64,000 bases of DNA from an uncultured Erythrobacter sp. (GCA_913055155.1 CAJXJR010000007.1:62001-126000), one strand, 5' to 3'. Positions 9,404 through 20,162 are shown, counted from the first letter of the stretch. The notes: generated by a model not told the origin, from the sequence alone. Translations and numbers: made by a program.

Positions 9404-9409
9404 CCGGCC

Positions 9410-10519
9410 ATGCGCGTTCCCAATCTTGGCGAGACAGAACTGCTGGTGCCCCTGCACGAGGGCATGTTCGAAAAACCGATGTGGGATACCTTCCTCACCC
9501 GGCTGAAGACGGTGGCCGGCTGTGACATCGCCACCCTGCTGGTGCGCGCGCCGGACAGCGCCGGCGCCGTGCAGTTATCCGCCGGCGCCGGTGAAACTCC
9601 GCCAAGACTGCAGGCGCTGTTCGACGAGAAGTTCGGCGGGGCCGATCCGCTGCAATCGCACACCATGCGCGAAGGGCGGGTCTACACGCTGGAAGAGCTG
9701 CTGGACGCGGGAGGGGAAGAACAGCGCGCCTTTGCCCGAGAAGTGCTGGCGCCGCTGGGCCTTTCGCACATGCGATCGGTGCGGCTGAGCGATGCCAGCG
9801 GGCTCGATGCCTGGCTGATCCTGACGTCGCGCGAGGACATCCCGCCCTCGGCAGGCGCGCTGATGACGGCGCTGCTGCCGCACCTGCGCGTGGCCCTGCG
9901 TGTGCTGGCGCGGCTGGAGCGCGAACAGGCGCGCGCCTCGATGAGTGCCGGCGCCTTCAGCCACATCGATTTCGGCTGGATCGCGGTGGACCGCCGCTGC
10001 CGCGTGGTGGACATGGACGAGCAGGCCGAGCGGTTTCTTGGCCGCTCGGGCATGCTCAGGCAGGGGCCCTACGGACGCCTGACGCCGTCATCGCCCGCCA
10101 TCGACCGCGAACTGACCGCGCTGGTGAAGGCCTTCGCCGACGACCCCGACCAGCGCCCGCGCGCGGTCAACCTCAGCCAGGACCCGTGGATCGACATTCT
10201 CGTCTCACCCGTGCGCGTGGCTTCGCTGGCGGCGGGCGGAAAGGCGGTGGCGGTGGTCTATTTTCGCGGCGACCAGAGCTCTTCGGCAGACCGCTGCCAG
10301 CAATTGATCGACATGTTCAAGCTGACGCAGAGCGAAGCGCGCTTTGCCTGGTCGATCGCGCAGGGCCTGTCGATTGCCGAGGCGGCCGACAAGCACGGGC
10401 TGACCATCGAAAGCGCGCGCAACTATTCGAAGAAGGTCTACGCCAAGACCGGCGCGAAGGGGCAGGTGGATTTCATGCGCCGCGTGCTGACCAGCGTGGT
10501 CGCGCTGACGGTACACTAG
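9410..10519 (+). CDS. LuxR-type helix-turn-helix transcriptional regulator
   Basis: A 369-residue protein with a LuxR/FixJ-type HTH at the C-terminus (from about residue 305): [20 protein letters not shown], then [20 protein letters not shown]. The N-terminal 290 residues look like a GAF- or PAS-type sensory region but I cannot name the ligand. No signal peptide or membrane segment is seen. It diverges from cysD with a shared palindrome in between, so it may be a local regulator of sulfate assimilation; no CysB-type LysR gene lies nearby. The start coincides with the predicted transcription start, with no Shine-Dalgarno sequence. Confidence 0.85.
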   Translation: MRVPNLGETELLVPLHEGMFEKPMWDTFLTRLKTVAGCDIATLLVRAPDSAGAVQLSAGAGETPPRLQALFDEKFGGADPLQSHTMREGRVYTLEELLDAGGEEQRAFAREVLAPLGLSHMRSVRLSDASGLDAWLILTSREDIPPSAGALMTALLPHLRVALRVLARLEREQARASMSAGAFSHIDFGWIAVDRRCRVVDMDEQAERFLGRSGMLRQGPYGRLTPSSPAIDRELTALVKAFADDPDQRPRAVNLSQDPWIDILVSPVRVASLAAGGKAVAVVYFRGDQSSSADRCQQLIDMFKLTQSEARFAWSIAQGLSIAEAADKHGLTIESARNYSKKVYAKTGAKGQVDFMRRVLTSVVALTVH

Positions 10520-10538
10520 GTCTGTGCGGAAGGTGGCC

Positions 10539-10646
10539 TCAGGCGGCGAGGATCAGCGCCAGCGCACAGCCGCACACGATCAGGCTGCGCAGCACGTCGT
10601 GCGGCACGGCGATGGTCTGACGGCTGAGGGCGATTGCGTGGGCCAT
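10539..10646 (-). CDS. small hydrophobic protein of unknown function (tentative)
   Basis: A 35-codon frame with an N-terminal MAHAIALSRQTIAVPHDVLR and a hydrophobic tail LIVCGCALALILAA, which could form one membrane helix. It fills most of the gap between the convergent LuxR-type regulator and the agmatine deiminase gene, and has no good ribosome-binding site (AGG abuts the ATG). It resembles small single-helix proteins annotated in related genomes, but I recognise no family. An inverted repeat (10640-10646 with 10656-10662) covers its start and could instead be part of a 3' end. Confidence 0.35.
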   Translation of the reverse strand: MAHAIALSRQTIAVPHDVLRSLIVCGCALALILAA

Positions 10647-10680
10647 CCTGCAAGAATGGCCCCAAAGTCCTAACGACTCG

Positions 10681-11667
10681 TTAAGAGCTGGCAGTCGGCA
10701 CGTGCTGGCTGGCGCAGTGGAAGCTGCCGCCGCCGGTCAGCACGGCATCGGCGCGCAGGCCCACGGCCTCCCGGTCAGGGAATAGCGCGCCAATCGCGGC
10801 CACGGCATCGTCGTCATGCGCGGAGCCGTAAGTCGGCACCACCACCACGCCATTGCAGATCGCGAAGTTCATGTAGCTGGCGGGCTCTGCCTCGTCGTCT
10901 TCGCCGATGAAGCCGGGGGAGGGCACGTCGCGCACCTGCAAACCGAAGTCGCGCGCGCGGGCACGGGCATCTTCGTAGACGGCTGCGTTTGGATCGTCGG
11001 AACCAGAGGCGAGCGGGATCGCGATCGCACCTTCACCCACCATGCGCGCCAGGTTGTCGACATGGCCATCGGTGTGGTCGCCCGCGAGGCCTTCGCCCAG
11101 CCACAGGATACGGTCAAAGCCCAGGTCGCGTTGCAGGTTCGCCCGGATCTGCTCGCGGGTGAGCTGCGGGTTGCGGTTGGGATTGAGCAGGCATTGCTCG
11201 GTCGTAACCACCAGCCCGGTGCCGTCGCTTTCCACCGCGCCGCCTTCCAGCACCCAGTCCGCCCGTGCATAGGGCAGGCCGCCTGCTGCCGCCAGCGAAG
11301 GCCCGGTCTCCTGGTCGCCTTCGAGCAGGTACTTGCCGCCCCAGCCGTTGAAGCCGAAGCCTTGCGCGCGGCGCTGGCCATCGGGCCCCAGTACGGTCAA
11401 CGGCCCGGTGTCGCGCAGCCAGATGTCGCCATAGGGATGCTGTTCGATCGCGACGCCGGCAGAGACCAGCTTGCGCGCCTGCCCTTCCGCCACGTCGTTG
11501 CGCACCACCAGCCGCACCTGCTGCCCGGTTTCGGCCACGGCATTGGCGAAGGCGGCCATCTGCGCCTGCGCGGGTTCGAGGTTCTCCTCCCACAAGTCGG
11601 CATGGGCGGGAAAGCCGATCCAGATCCAGTCCTGCGGTGCCCATTCGGCGGGCATGCGGAAGGTCAT
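10681..11667 (-). CDS. agmatine deiminase family protein
   Basis: A 328-residue member of the guanidino-group modifying (pentein) superfamily that hydrolyses agmatine to N-carbamoylputrescine and ammonia. Visible marks: MPAEWAPQDWIWIGFP at the N-terminus, WLRDTGP, DHTDGHVDN with the catalytic His/Asp, and the C-terminal GGGSFHC carrying the nucleophilic Cys. The start at 11667 aligns with family members. It begins 5 bp after the M28 peptidase gene and is co-transcribed. No N-carbamoylputrescine amidase gene is adjacent, so the next polyamine step must be encoded elsewhere. Confidence 0.93.
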   Translation of the reverse strand: MTFRMPAEWAPQDWIWIGFPAHADLWEENLEPAQAQMAAFANAVAETGQQVRLVVRNDVAEGQARKLVSAGVAIEQHPYGDIWLRDTGPLTVLGPDGQRRAQGFGFNGWGGKYLLEGDQETGPSLAAAGGLPYARADWVLEGGAVESDGTGLVVTTEQCLLNPNRNPQLTREQIRANLQRDLGFDRILWLGEGLAGDHTDGHVDNLARMVGEGAIAIPLASGSDDPNAAVYEDARARARDFGLQVRDVPSPGFIGEDDEAEPASYMNFAICNGVVVVPTYGSAHDDDAVAAIGALFPDREAVGLRADAVLTGGGSFHCASQHVPTASS

Positions 11668-11672
11668 GGCGC

Positions 11673-13316
<1,644 letters not shown>

Positions 13317-13416
13317 GGATTTCCTTTCGCGTGAAATCAGTGGCGGCCCATTTGGCATTGGCAAGGCCGGGGGGCAAGCGCAGGCTTGAAGCGTGCCGCA
13401 CACAAGGGCAGGAACC

Positions 13417-16089
13417 ATGGCGATGAGCATCGACTGGCAATCCGCACTGGACCGCGCTGCGGCGCACGCACCTTTCCTCAAGCGCGCGATGGATAACCGC
13501 GCCGAACTGGTCGGGCTGCTGGCGGCGGGCAAGGGCGACGAGGCGCTGGCCCGCGCCAGGACCGAAGGCGAAGGCATCGAGGATACAGGCGTCGCCTTGC
13601 GGCGCGAGCGCCTCTCGCTGGCGCTGGTGCTGGCTGTGGGCGACCTGGCCGGTGCGTTCGATGTGGTGAAGGTAACGGGCGAACTGACCGACTTTGCCGA
13701 CCGCGCGCTGGATGCGGCCATGCTGGCCGTGATCCGCAAGCGAGTGGAGGACGCGGACACCAGCGGCTTTACCGCGCTGGCGCTGGGCAAGCAGGGCGCG
13801 CGCGAGCTCAACTATTCGTCCGACATCGATCCGATCCTGCTGTTCGACCCCGAACGGCTGGCCCGGCGCGAGCGTGACGAACCGGGCGAAGCGGCACAGC
13901 GCTATGCCCGCCAGCTGGTGGAGCTGCTGGGCCAGCCGACCGGCGATGGCTACGTGATGCGGGTGGACCTGCGGCTGCGCCCGGCCAGCGAAGTCTCGCC
14001 GCTGGCGATCACCTTCAACGCCGCCATCTCGCACTACGAAAGCAGCGCGCTGGCGTGGGAACGGGCGGCCTTCATCCGCGCGCGTTCGGCAGCGGGCGAC
14101 GTGGCCGCGGGCGACGCCTTCCTCGACGAGATCCGCAGCTTCGTCTGGCGCCGCAGCCTCGATTTCCAGGCGCTGGAAGAGGTCCGTCGCCTCACCCACC
14201 GCATCCGCGACGCCTACAAGGGCCCGCGTGAAGTCGGCCCCGGCTTCGATATCAAGAAGGGGCGCGGCGGCATCCGCGAGATCGAGTTCTACGCCCAGAC
14301 GCACCAGTTGATCTACGGCGGGCGCGACCCCTCGCTGCGGCTGCGCGGCACGCGCGCGGCGCTCGATGCGCTGGCCGCGGCAGGCATCATCGAGGCCGAA
14401 GACGCGCAGGTGCTGGGCGACAGCTATGACCGGCTGCGCACCATCGAGCACCGTTTCCAGATGGTCGACGACCGCCAGACTCACGCGCTGCCCGACACGG
14501 CGGAAAAGATCGACAATGTCGCGCGGCTGGAAGGCCTGGCCGATGGCGCGGCGCTGGTGGCCGAACTGCGCGACATCTGCGACCGCGTGGCGGCCCGCTA
14601 TGACGACCTGCTGGGCGAAGACGAGGAGCAGGCGAGTGCCAGCGTCGCCGTGCCCGACGCGTTTCGCGCGCGCTTCGACGAGCGGGTCGAGCACTGGCGC
14701 GGCTCGCTGCGCGTGCTGCGATCGGACGAGGCGCGCATCGCCTTTGCCGCCATGCGCGATCGCCTGCTTGAAGCGCTCGCCGCCGCGCCGGACCCGGACC
14801 ATGCGCTGGCGCGGTGGGAGACGCTGCTCAGCCGCCTGCCCACCGCGATCAGCCTGTTCCGCCTGTTCGAACAGCGCCCCGGCCTGCTCGACCGGGTGCT
14901 GCGCATCCTCACCCTGGCGCGCCCGCTGGCGGATGCGCTGGCGCGGCGGGCGGACCTGCTCGACGTGCTGATCGATCCCAATGCGCTGGACTTGCCCGGC
15001 TCGATCGACAGCCTCGCCCAGCGCATGCAGGCGGCCGAGGATACCGACTACGAATCGCGGCTGGATCGCTTGCGCCAGGTGGTCGGGGAAGAGCGGTTCG
15101 CGCTGGGGGCGCAGATGGTCGAATGCAGCCACGATCCGCTCGACATTGCCGAGGGGCTGTGCCGCGTGGCCGAGGCCGCCGTGCGCACCGGCGCCGATGC
15201 CGCAATTGCCGATTTCCGGGAGAAGCACGGGGTAATCCCCGGCAGCGAACTGGTGATCCTGGGCCTGGGGCGGCTGGGTGGCGGCGCGCTGACGCACGCC
15301 TCGGACCTCGACGTGGTGTTCCTGTTCACCGACCCGGACGAGATGGGCGTCGAATCCGACGGCCCGCGGCCGCTTAGTACGGCGCTCTACTACAACCGCC
15401 TGGCCGCGCGGGTGACGGCGGCGCTGAGCGTGCCCACCGCCGAAGGCGCGCTGTACGAGATCGACACGCGGCTGCGCCCGCAAGGCGCGCAGGGGCCGCT
15501 GGCGGTGGGCTTCGAGGCGTTCGCGCGCTACCAGCGCGAAAGCGCCTGGACCTGGGAACACATGGCCTTGGCCCGCGCCCGACCGATCTATGGCTCGGCC
15601 ACGGCGTGCGGGAAGCTTTCCGACCTCATTCGCGGGGTGCTGCAAGAGCCGCGCGATCCCGGGCAGCTCAAGGCCGACGTGCTCAAGATGCGCGGCGACA
15701 TGCTGGCGGCCAAGCCTCCGCGCGGCCCGCTGGATGTAAAGCTGATGCGTGGCGGGCTCGTCGATTCGGAATTCCTCGTCCACTACCTGCAACTGCGGGA
15801 ACGGATCGGCTTCGACCCGGCGATGGAAAAGGCGATTGCCGCGCTGGCCGATGCCGGGCTGCTGCCCGGCGACTACGCGCAGGCCCACCTTGCCATCACC
15901 CGCTACCTCGTCGCCGTGCGCCTGTTCGCCCCGGACGGCAGCGAACCGCCCGAGGCCACCCGCAGCGTGCTCGCGCGGGCCTGCGGGGAAGATAGCTATA
16001 AGGCCCTGTTGCAATCGCTGGCCGAGGCAAGGCAATGCATAGCCGCGCAATGGGCCGAGCATTTCGGCGAGACACTGGAGATCGAATGA
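13417..16089 (+). CDS. glnE: bifunctional glutamine synthetase adenylyltransferase/deadenylyltransferase
   Basis: An 890-residue two-headed nucleotidyltransferase that switches glutamine synthetase off by adenylylation and on by deadenylylation. Two GlnE nucleotidyltransferase repeats are visible: NYSSDIDPILLF in the N-terminal half and THASDLDVVFLF in the C-terminal half, each followed by a GlnD-PII-like helical region. It is slightly shorter than the enterobacterial enzyme, as usual in this group. The ATG at 13417 with AGGA six bases upstream is preferred over a GTG at 13393. Its stop overlaps the peroxiredoxin start (ATGA). Confidence 0.96.
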   Translation: MAMSIDWQSALDRAAAHAPFLKRAMDNRAELVGLLAAGKGDEALARARTEGEGIEDTGVALRRERLSLALVLAVGDLAGAFDVVKVTGELTDFADRALDAAMLAVIRKRVEDADTSGFTALALGKQGARELNYSSDIDPILLFDPERLARRERDEPGEAAQRYARQLVELLGQPTGDGYVMRVDLRLRPASEVSPLAITFNAAISHYESSALAWERAAFIRARSAAGDVAAGDAFLDEIRSFVWRRSLDFQALEEVRRLTHRIRDAYKGPREVGPGFDIKKGRGGIREIEFYAQTHQLIYGGRDPSLRLRGTRAALDALAAAGIIEAEDAQVLGDSYDRLRTIEHRFQMVDDRQTHALPDTAEKIDNVARLEGLADGAALVAELRDICDRVAARYDDLLGEDEEQASASVAVPDAFRARFDERVEHWRGSLRVLRSDEARIAFAAMRDRLLEALAAAPDPDHALARWETLLSRLPTAISLFRLFEQRPGLLDRVLRILTLARPLADALARRADLLDVLIDPNALDLPGSIDSLAQRMQAAEDTDYESRLDRLRQVVGEERFALGAQMVECSHDPLDIAEGLCRVAEAAVRTGADAAIADFREKHGVIPGSELVILGLGRLGGGALTHASDLDVVFLFTDPDEMGVESDGPRPLSTALYYNRLAARVTAALSVPTAEGALYEIDTRLRPQGAQGPLAVGFEAFARYQRESAWTWEHMALARARPIYGSATACGKLSDLIRGVLQEPRDPGQLKADVLKMRGDMLAAKPPRGPLDVKLMRGGLVDSEFLVHYLQLRERIGFDPAMEKAIAALADAGLLPGDYAQAHLAITRYLVAVRLFAPDGSEPPEATRSVLARACGEDSYKALLQSLAEARQCIAAQWAEHFGETLEIE

Positions 16090-16565
16090 TGAGCGACAAT
16101 CTTCCCGATGTTGGCGACACGATGCCCGACGTGGCCATGGAAGGCGCCGATGGCACCACCGTGAAGCCGTCGGACTTTCGCGGGCAGAAGCTGGTGGTGT
16201 TCTTCTATCCCAAGGACATGACGCCGGGCTGCACCACCGAGAACATCGAGTTCAGCGCCGCCAAGGCCGATTTCGAAGCCGCCGGCACCGCGCTGCTGGG
16301 CGTCTCCAAGGATCCCTATGCCCGGCACGAGAAATTCATCGCCAAGCACGACCTGACCGTGCCGCTGGCGTCCGACCCGGAAGAGGGTGGCCTGTCCGAT
16401 GCGCTGGGCATCTGGACCGAGAAGAAGATGTACGGAAAGACCTTCATGGGCATGGTTCGCACCACCTATCTCGTCGATGCCGATGGCAAGATCGCGCAGG
16501 TCTGGCGCAAGGTGAAGGTGAAGGGCCACGTCGAGGACGTGCTGGCAGCAGCCAAGGCGCTCTAG
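16086..16565 (+). CDS. bcp: thioredoxin-dependent peroxiredoxin, Bcp type
   Basis: A 159-residue atypical 2-Cys/1-Cys peroxiredoxin that reduces hydroperoxides. The peroxidatic Cys sits in FYPKDMTPGCTTEN (Cys49) and the usual arginine in GMVRTTYLVD is present. The second Cys found five residues later in many BCPs is absent here, so it may work as a 1-Cys type. The first ATG (16086) overlaps the glnE stop as ATGA; a second ATG follows immediately at 16089. Translation is coupled to glnE, an unusual partnership. Confidence 0.93.
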   Translation: MMSDNLPDVGDTMPDVAMEGADGTTVKPSDFRGQKLVVFFYPKDMTPGCTTENIEFSAAKADFEAAGTALLGVSKDPYARHEKFIAKHDLTVPLASDPEEGGLSDALGIWTEKKMYGKTFMGMVRTTYLVDADGKIAQVWRKVKVKGHVEDVLAAAKAL

Positions 16566-16575
16566 GTAACGCTCG

Positions 16576-17373
16576 GTGCCTGTCAGTACCGATCTGTCCC
16601 AGGCGATCCGCGCTGCCCTGCTGACGGGTGACAAGCGCGGCAAGGTAATGGCCACGCGCGCGCTGGTGCGCAGCTGGCGCAAGGGCGATCTTGCCACCGC
16701 CTTTTCGGTGCAGATGCCCGATCACCCGGCTTGGCCGGACGGGCTGGAAGTGCTGCCGCCGGGCAAGATGCCCAAGCGCGGCAAGGGCGGTTCCGCCCGC
16801 AACCGGATCGCGCTGTGGCACAGCCTCGCGCACATCGAATTTGTCGCCATCGACCTGGCGCTGGATATCGTCGGGCGCTTCGGCGCCGAGATGGGCGAGC
16901 ACTTCGTGACCGACTTCCTGAGCGTGGCAGCGGACGAGGCGATGCACTTTGCGCTGATCGAACGGCACCTGGCGACCATGGGGGCAAGCTATGGCGACCT
17001 GCCGGTGCACGCGGGCCTGTGGCTGTCCGCCGAGGAAACCGCGCACGAAGTCAGCGCGCGCCTCGCCGTAGTGCCGATGGTGCTGGAAGCGCGCGGGCTG
17101 GATGTCACGCCGGCCACGCTGGAGCGGGTTCGTTCGCAAGGCGATTCGCACGGGGCCAGGATCCTGCAACAAATCCTTGACGACGAAATCCGCCATGTCG
17201 CTGCAGGCGCAAGACATTTCGACGCGTTTTGTCGCAGGCACGGCAAAGACCCCAAGAATCACTGGAAAACGCAGGTAAACCGCCATTTTCGAGGAGTGCT
17301 GAAGCCGCCATTCAACGACTCGGCGCGTAATGCTGCCGGACTGTCGCGCGATCTCTACGCAAGTGTTGCCTAG
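16576..17373 (+). CDS. DUF455 family ferritin-like protein
   Basis: A 265-residue helical protein with the paired metal-ligand motifs of the ferritin-like fold: AHIEFVAIDLALD, AADEAMHF and DDEIRHVAAG. DUF455 members are related to tRNA-modifying di-iron proteins such as MiaE, but their activity is not established to my knowledge. It begins with a GTG at 16576, 10 bp after the peroxiredoxin gene, so it is the third gene of the glnE group. No signal peptide is seen. The di-iron nature is inferred from the spacing of Glu and His residues. Confidence 0.85.
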   Translation: MPVSTDLSQAIRAALLTGDKRGKVMATRALVRSWRKGDLATAFSVQMPDHPAWPDGLEVLPPGKMPKRGKGGSARNRIALWHSLAHIEFVAIDLALDIVGRFGAEMGEHFVTDFLSVAADEAMHFALIERHLATMGASYGDLPVHAGLWLSAEETAHEVSARLAVVPMVLEARGLDVTPATLERVRSQGDSHGARILQQILDDEIRHVAAGARHFDAFCRRHGKDPKNHWKTQVNRHFRGVLKPPFNDSARNAAGLSRDLYASVA

Positions 17374-17522
17374 TTAACGAATTGCCCCATACCTCAACAT
17401 CACACGAGGCACCGGGTTCCCCGCACGGCCTCGATAAATAGACCGGTGCAGAGCCAGACAGGCCGAATTGCCGGATAACCAGAAGGGCGTTGGAGAGCGC
17501 CTGACGAAGCAAAAGGGATCGT

Positions 17523-18194
17523 ATGCTCGTCAAGATTGCTACCATTCTCGCCATGGGCACTGCGGCTGTCGCCAGCCCGGCCATGGCCGAAGACACGCTC
17601 GCCGAAGGCGTCATCGACACCGAAGCCGTGGCCAATGCCCCGCTTGGCGACGACGAAGAATTCACCGAGCTGTTCGCCAGCTGGGAAGACCTTGAAGATG
17701 GCGGCCGCATCACTGCCGCTGGCGAAATCATTGCCGCGCCGCGTGTCGCCATTTCCGTGCCGTCGCGCATGCCGGTTGATGGCGTTCAGCTCACCAGTTC
17801 CTTCGGTATGCGCAACCACCCGATCTTGCGCCAGCGTCGCCAGCACAATGGCGTGGACCTTGCAGCTCCGCGTGGCACCCCGGTCTATGCAACCGCAGAC
17901 GGCGTGATCGAATCGGCGCGCTATTTCGGCTCCTATGGCAACTATGTGCAGATCGGCCACGGCGGCGACCTGGAAACGCGCTATGCCCACCTGTCCAGCT
18001 ACACCGTTCGCAATGGCGACGAAGTGCGCAAGGGCGACCTCATTGGCTATGTCGGCTCGACCGGCCGCTCCACCGGTCCGCACCTGCATTATGAAGTGCG
18101 CGTGGCGAACGAGCCGGTGAACCCGATCCCCTACATGGTGGCGGAGCTGGAAACCTCGGATGACGAAAATGCCGCGCGCGGCGGTCCCGAGTAA
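17523..18194 (+). CDS. M23 family metallopeptidase (LytM-type), secreted
   Basis: A 223-residue protein with a signal peptide (cleavage after AMA, about residue 22), an acidic linker, then a LytM domain: SSFGMRNHP (His99), QHNGVDLAAP (His108, Asp112), GSTGRSTGPHLHYEV with the HxH ligand pair. All zinc ligands appear present, so it should be an active peptidoglycan endopeptidase rather than a degenerate activator. It is preceded by a 149-bp gap and AAAAGGGA six bases before the ATG, indicating its own transcript. A strong terminator follows. Confidence 0.93.
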   Translation: MLVKIATILAMGTAAVASPAMAEDTLAEGVIDTEAVANAPLGDDEEFTELFASWEDLEDGGRITAAGEIIAAPRVAISVPSRMPVDGVQLTSSFGMRNHPILRQRRQHNGVDLAAPRGTPVYATADGVIESARYFGSYGNYVQIGHGGDLETRYAHLSSYTVRNGDEVRKGDLIGYVGSTGRSTGPHLHYEVRVANEPVNPIPYMVAELETSDDENAARGGPE

Positions 18195-18217
18195 GCGGGT
18201 TCAAATACGGATTTGAG

Positions 18218-18245
18218 AAAGGCGGGCCGGGTGCCCGCCTTTTTT
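18218..18245. terminator. bidirectional intrinsic terminator
   Basis: GGCGGGC (18221-18227) pairs with GCCCGCC (18233-18239) around a five-base loop. It is followed by six T on the plus strand and preceded by AAA, so it can end the M23 peptidase message and also lies at the end of convergent galU, whose stop codon sits in the T-run. Confidence 0.88.
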
Positions 18246-19119
18246 ATTGCGCCAGCAGCCGCTGCGCCATGGCGCGCACGTCGTCGCCCATGTCCTCGCG
18301 CTCCAGCGCCAGCGCCAGCGTGGCTTCGACGAAGCCCAGCTTGCTGCCGCAATCGAAGCGGCGCCCTTCGAAGGTGACGGCGTTGAACGGCTGGTTGCCG
18401 ATCATCCTGGCCATGGCATCGGTCAGCTGGATTTCGCCGCCCGCGCCCTTTTCCTGGTTTTCCAGCGTGCGCATGACTTCGGGCTGGAGGATATAGCGGC
18501 CCGAGACGATCTTGTTCGACGGAGCCTGGTCCACCGGCGGCTTTTCGACCAGCCCCTTCACCTCGGTGAGGTTGCCGCTGGTCGCGCCCGGATCGATCAC
18601 GCCATAGCTGGACACGTCCTCGTGCGGCACTTCCAGCACCGAGATCAGGTTGCCGCCCACTTCGTTATAGGCCTCCACCATCTGCGCCATGCAGCCGGGC
18701 TCGCCCACCATCATCTCGTCAGGCAGCAGGATGGCGAACGGCTCGTCCCCCACGATGGCGCGGGCGCACCAGATCGCGTGGCCCAGGCCCAGCGGCACCT
18801 GCTGGCGCACGGTGATGATATCGCCCGGCGTGGCGCGGGTGGGTTCCAGCACCGACATGTCCTTGCCGCGCTCCGCCATGGTGGCTTCCAGTTCGTAGGC
18901 CATGTCGAAATGTTCGACGATGGCGGTCTTGCCGCGCCCGGTGACGAAGATCATCTGCTCGATCCCGGCCTCGCGCGCCTCGTCCACCGCGTACTGGATC
19001 AGCGGGCGGTCGACGATCGGCAGCAGTTCCTTGGGGATGGCCTTGGTGGCGGGAAGGAAGCGCGTGCCCAGCCCGGCGACGGGGAACACGGCTTTGCGGA
19101 TCGGTTTGCGGTCACTCAT
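18244..19119 (-). CDS. galU: UTP--glucose-1-phosphate uridylyltransferase
   Basis: A 291-residue nucleotidyltransferase making UDP-glucose from UTP and glucose-1-phosphate, a precursor for polysaccharides and glycolipids. The N-terminal KAVFPVAGLGTRFLPATKAI nucleotide-binding loop, FVTGRGK, LPDEMM and LVEKP are all characteristic of GalU. Length is normal. It is transcribed alone, divergent from an unknown gene across 100 bp, and ends at a bidirectional terminator. UDP-glucose would also serve the glycosyltransferase genes near 40 kb, though that link is inference. Confidence 0.96.
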   Translation of the reverse strand: MSDRKPIRKAVFPVAGLGTRFLPATKAIPKELLPIVDRPLIQYAVDEAREAGIEQMIFVTGRGKTAIVEHFDMAYELEATMAERGKDMSVLEPTRATPGDIITVRQQVPLGLGHAIWCARAIVGDEPFAILLPDEMMVGEPGCMAQMVEAYNEVGGNLISVLEVPHEDVSSYGVIDPGATSGNLTEVKGLVEKPPVDQAPSNKIVSGRYILQPEVMRTLENQEKGAGGEIQLTDAMARMIGNQPFNAVTFEGRRFDCGSKLGFVEATLALALEREDMGDDVRAMAQRLLAQ

Positions 19120-19219
19120 GCCCGGTTTGTGCAGCGCGGCGAGGCTGCGGTCAACTGCCTAGCGAGCACCCTCTCGATATCGCGCTTGCAAGCTGCGAAA
19201 GGCAAGTTAGACCAATTAC

Positions 19220-19861
19220 ATGCTGCCCAAGCCACCGCCCGACTTGCTGGTTCGCGTCTGGCAAAGCGACGAAATCGTTGCGGGCCTGATGGTGCTGGTG
19301 CTCACGCCCTTCGTGCGCTTCCTGTGGCAGGCAGGAAGCCTCGCGTTCAACCAGTTCCGCGAATGGGCGGGGCAGCGTGTCGAGAAATGCCGGATCGAAC
19401 TTGGGCCGTTCACCATTCCTGTCGATCGGATCGACCACATGCCGGCGCAAGTCACGATCTGTTGCCTGACCATTCGCTATGGGGTCGATGAATACCTTGA
19501 ACGTCTTGCCTCGGAACAGGAGAAGTTTGAAGGCCGCACGCGCCTGCGGATCGACCGGTTCGTCTTCCGGCTGGACCGCGAAGCGCGCACCTATCGTGGC
19601 AAGCTTGCCATCAGGGTGCACAAGCGCCTCGGAACCCAGTTCAAGCTGTTCATCGAAGCGGACGGAAATCGCCACGCCGATTCGATCATCAAGCTGCTTG
19701 AGAGCCTTGACGGGGTCGTGGAAGTGACACGATCCGACTATGGCCCCAAGCCTAAGGTGTGGTTCCTGCTGGAACAGTTCCACATTCTCGATACCACCAA
19801 TGGCGATGTCCGCCTGCGCGATGAGGAGCGCATCCGCAACAACTTCTATTTCCCGATTTAG
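19220..19861 (+). CDS. hypothetical membrane-associated protein
   Basis: A 213-residue protein I do not recognise. One hydrophobic stretch near the N-terminus (EIVAGLMVLVLTPFVRFLW) may be a membrane anchor; the rest is a soluble, charged domain with FHILDTTNGDVRLRDEERIR near the end. Codon use is visibly less GC-biased than in its neighbours, so it could be acquired. Upstream, TTGCAA (19186-19191) and TTAGAC (19207-19212) could form a weak promoter with a start at about 19220, so the message may be leaderless. The frame is well supported by its length and clean boundaries. Confidence 0.7.
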   Translation: MLPKPPPDLLVRVWQSDEIVAGLMVLVLTPFVRFLWQAGSLAFNQFREWAGQRVEKCRIELGPFTIPVDRIDHMPAQVTICCLTIRYGVDEYLERLASEQEKFEGRTRLRIDRFVFRLDREARTYRGKLAIRVHKRLGTQFKLFIEADGNRHADSIIKLLESLDGVVEVTRSDYGPKPKVWFLLEQFHILDTTNGDVRLRDEERIRNNFYFPI

Positions 19862-19919
19862 CGGCACGGACCGTTCGGCCGTTCCATGCGTTGGAAGGGC
19901 AGGAAAGGAGACAAGCGCC

Positions 19920-20162
19920 ATGCTTATCAAACTCGCCGCACTGGGAGCCCTCGGTTTTGTCGGCTACCGCTATTACGACAGGAATATCCGCAAGCACCAG
20001 AACGAGGCCTTTGCCGCCGGCCAGGCTGGTGGCCCCAACCACCAGCAGATTCGCAACGCCGGCCCTGCAGCCACGGCCACCGGCAAGCGGGATACCTGGG
20101 ACATGATCGACGAGGAGGGCGACGAGAGCTTTCCTGCCAGCGACCCGCCTGCGAACTACTGA
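19920..20162 (+). CDS. small membrane-anchored protein with a C-terminal SFPASDPP motif
   Basis: An 80-residue protein. The N-terminus (LIKLAALGALGFVGYRYYDR) is a single hydrophobic helix; the tail ends DESFPASDPPANY. The ESFPASDPP motif recurs in many small unknown proteins of sphingomonads and rhizobia, but its role is not known to me. AGGAGA lies about nine bases before the ATG, a good ribosome-binding site. It may share a transcript with the preceding unknown gene (58-bp gap). Its 3' end overlaps the convergent RHH gene by seven bases. Confidence 0.75.
   Translation: MLIKLAALGALGFVGYRYYDRNIRKHQNEAFAAGQAGGPNHQQIRNAGPAATATGKRDTWDMIDEEGDESFPASDPPANY

Noticed and set aside
10640-10662. Hairpin GGGCCAT/ATGGCCC as a terminator of the LuxR-type regulator
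   Set aside because: No T-run follows on either strand and it overlaps a possible small gene; left as a plain inverted repeat.
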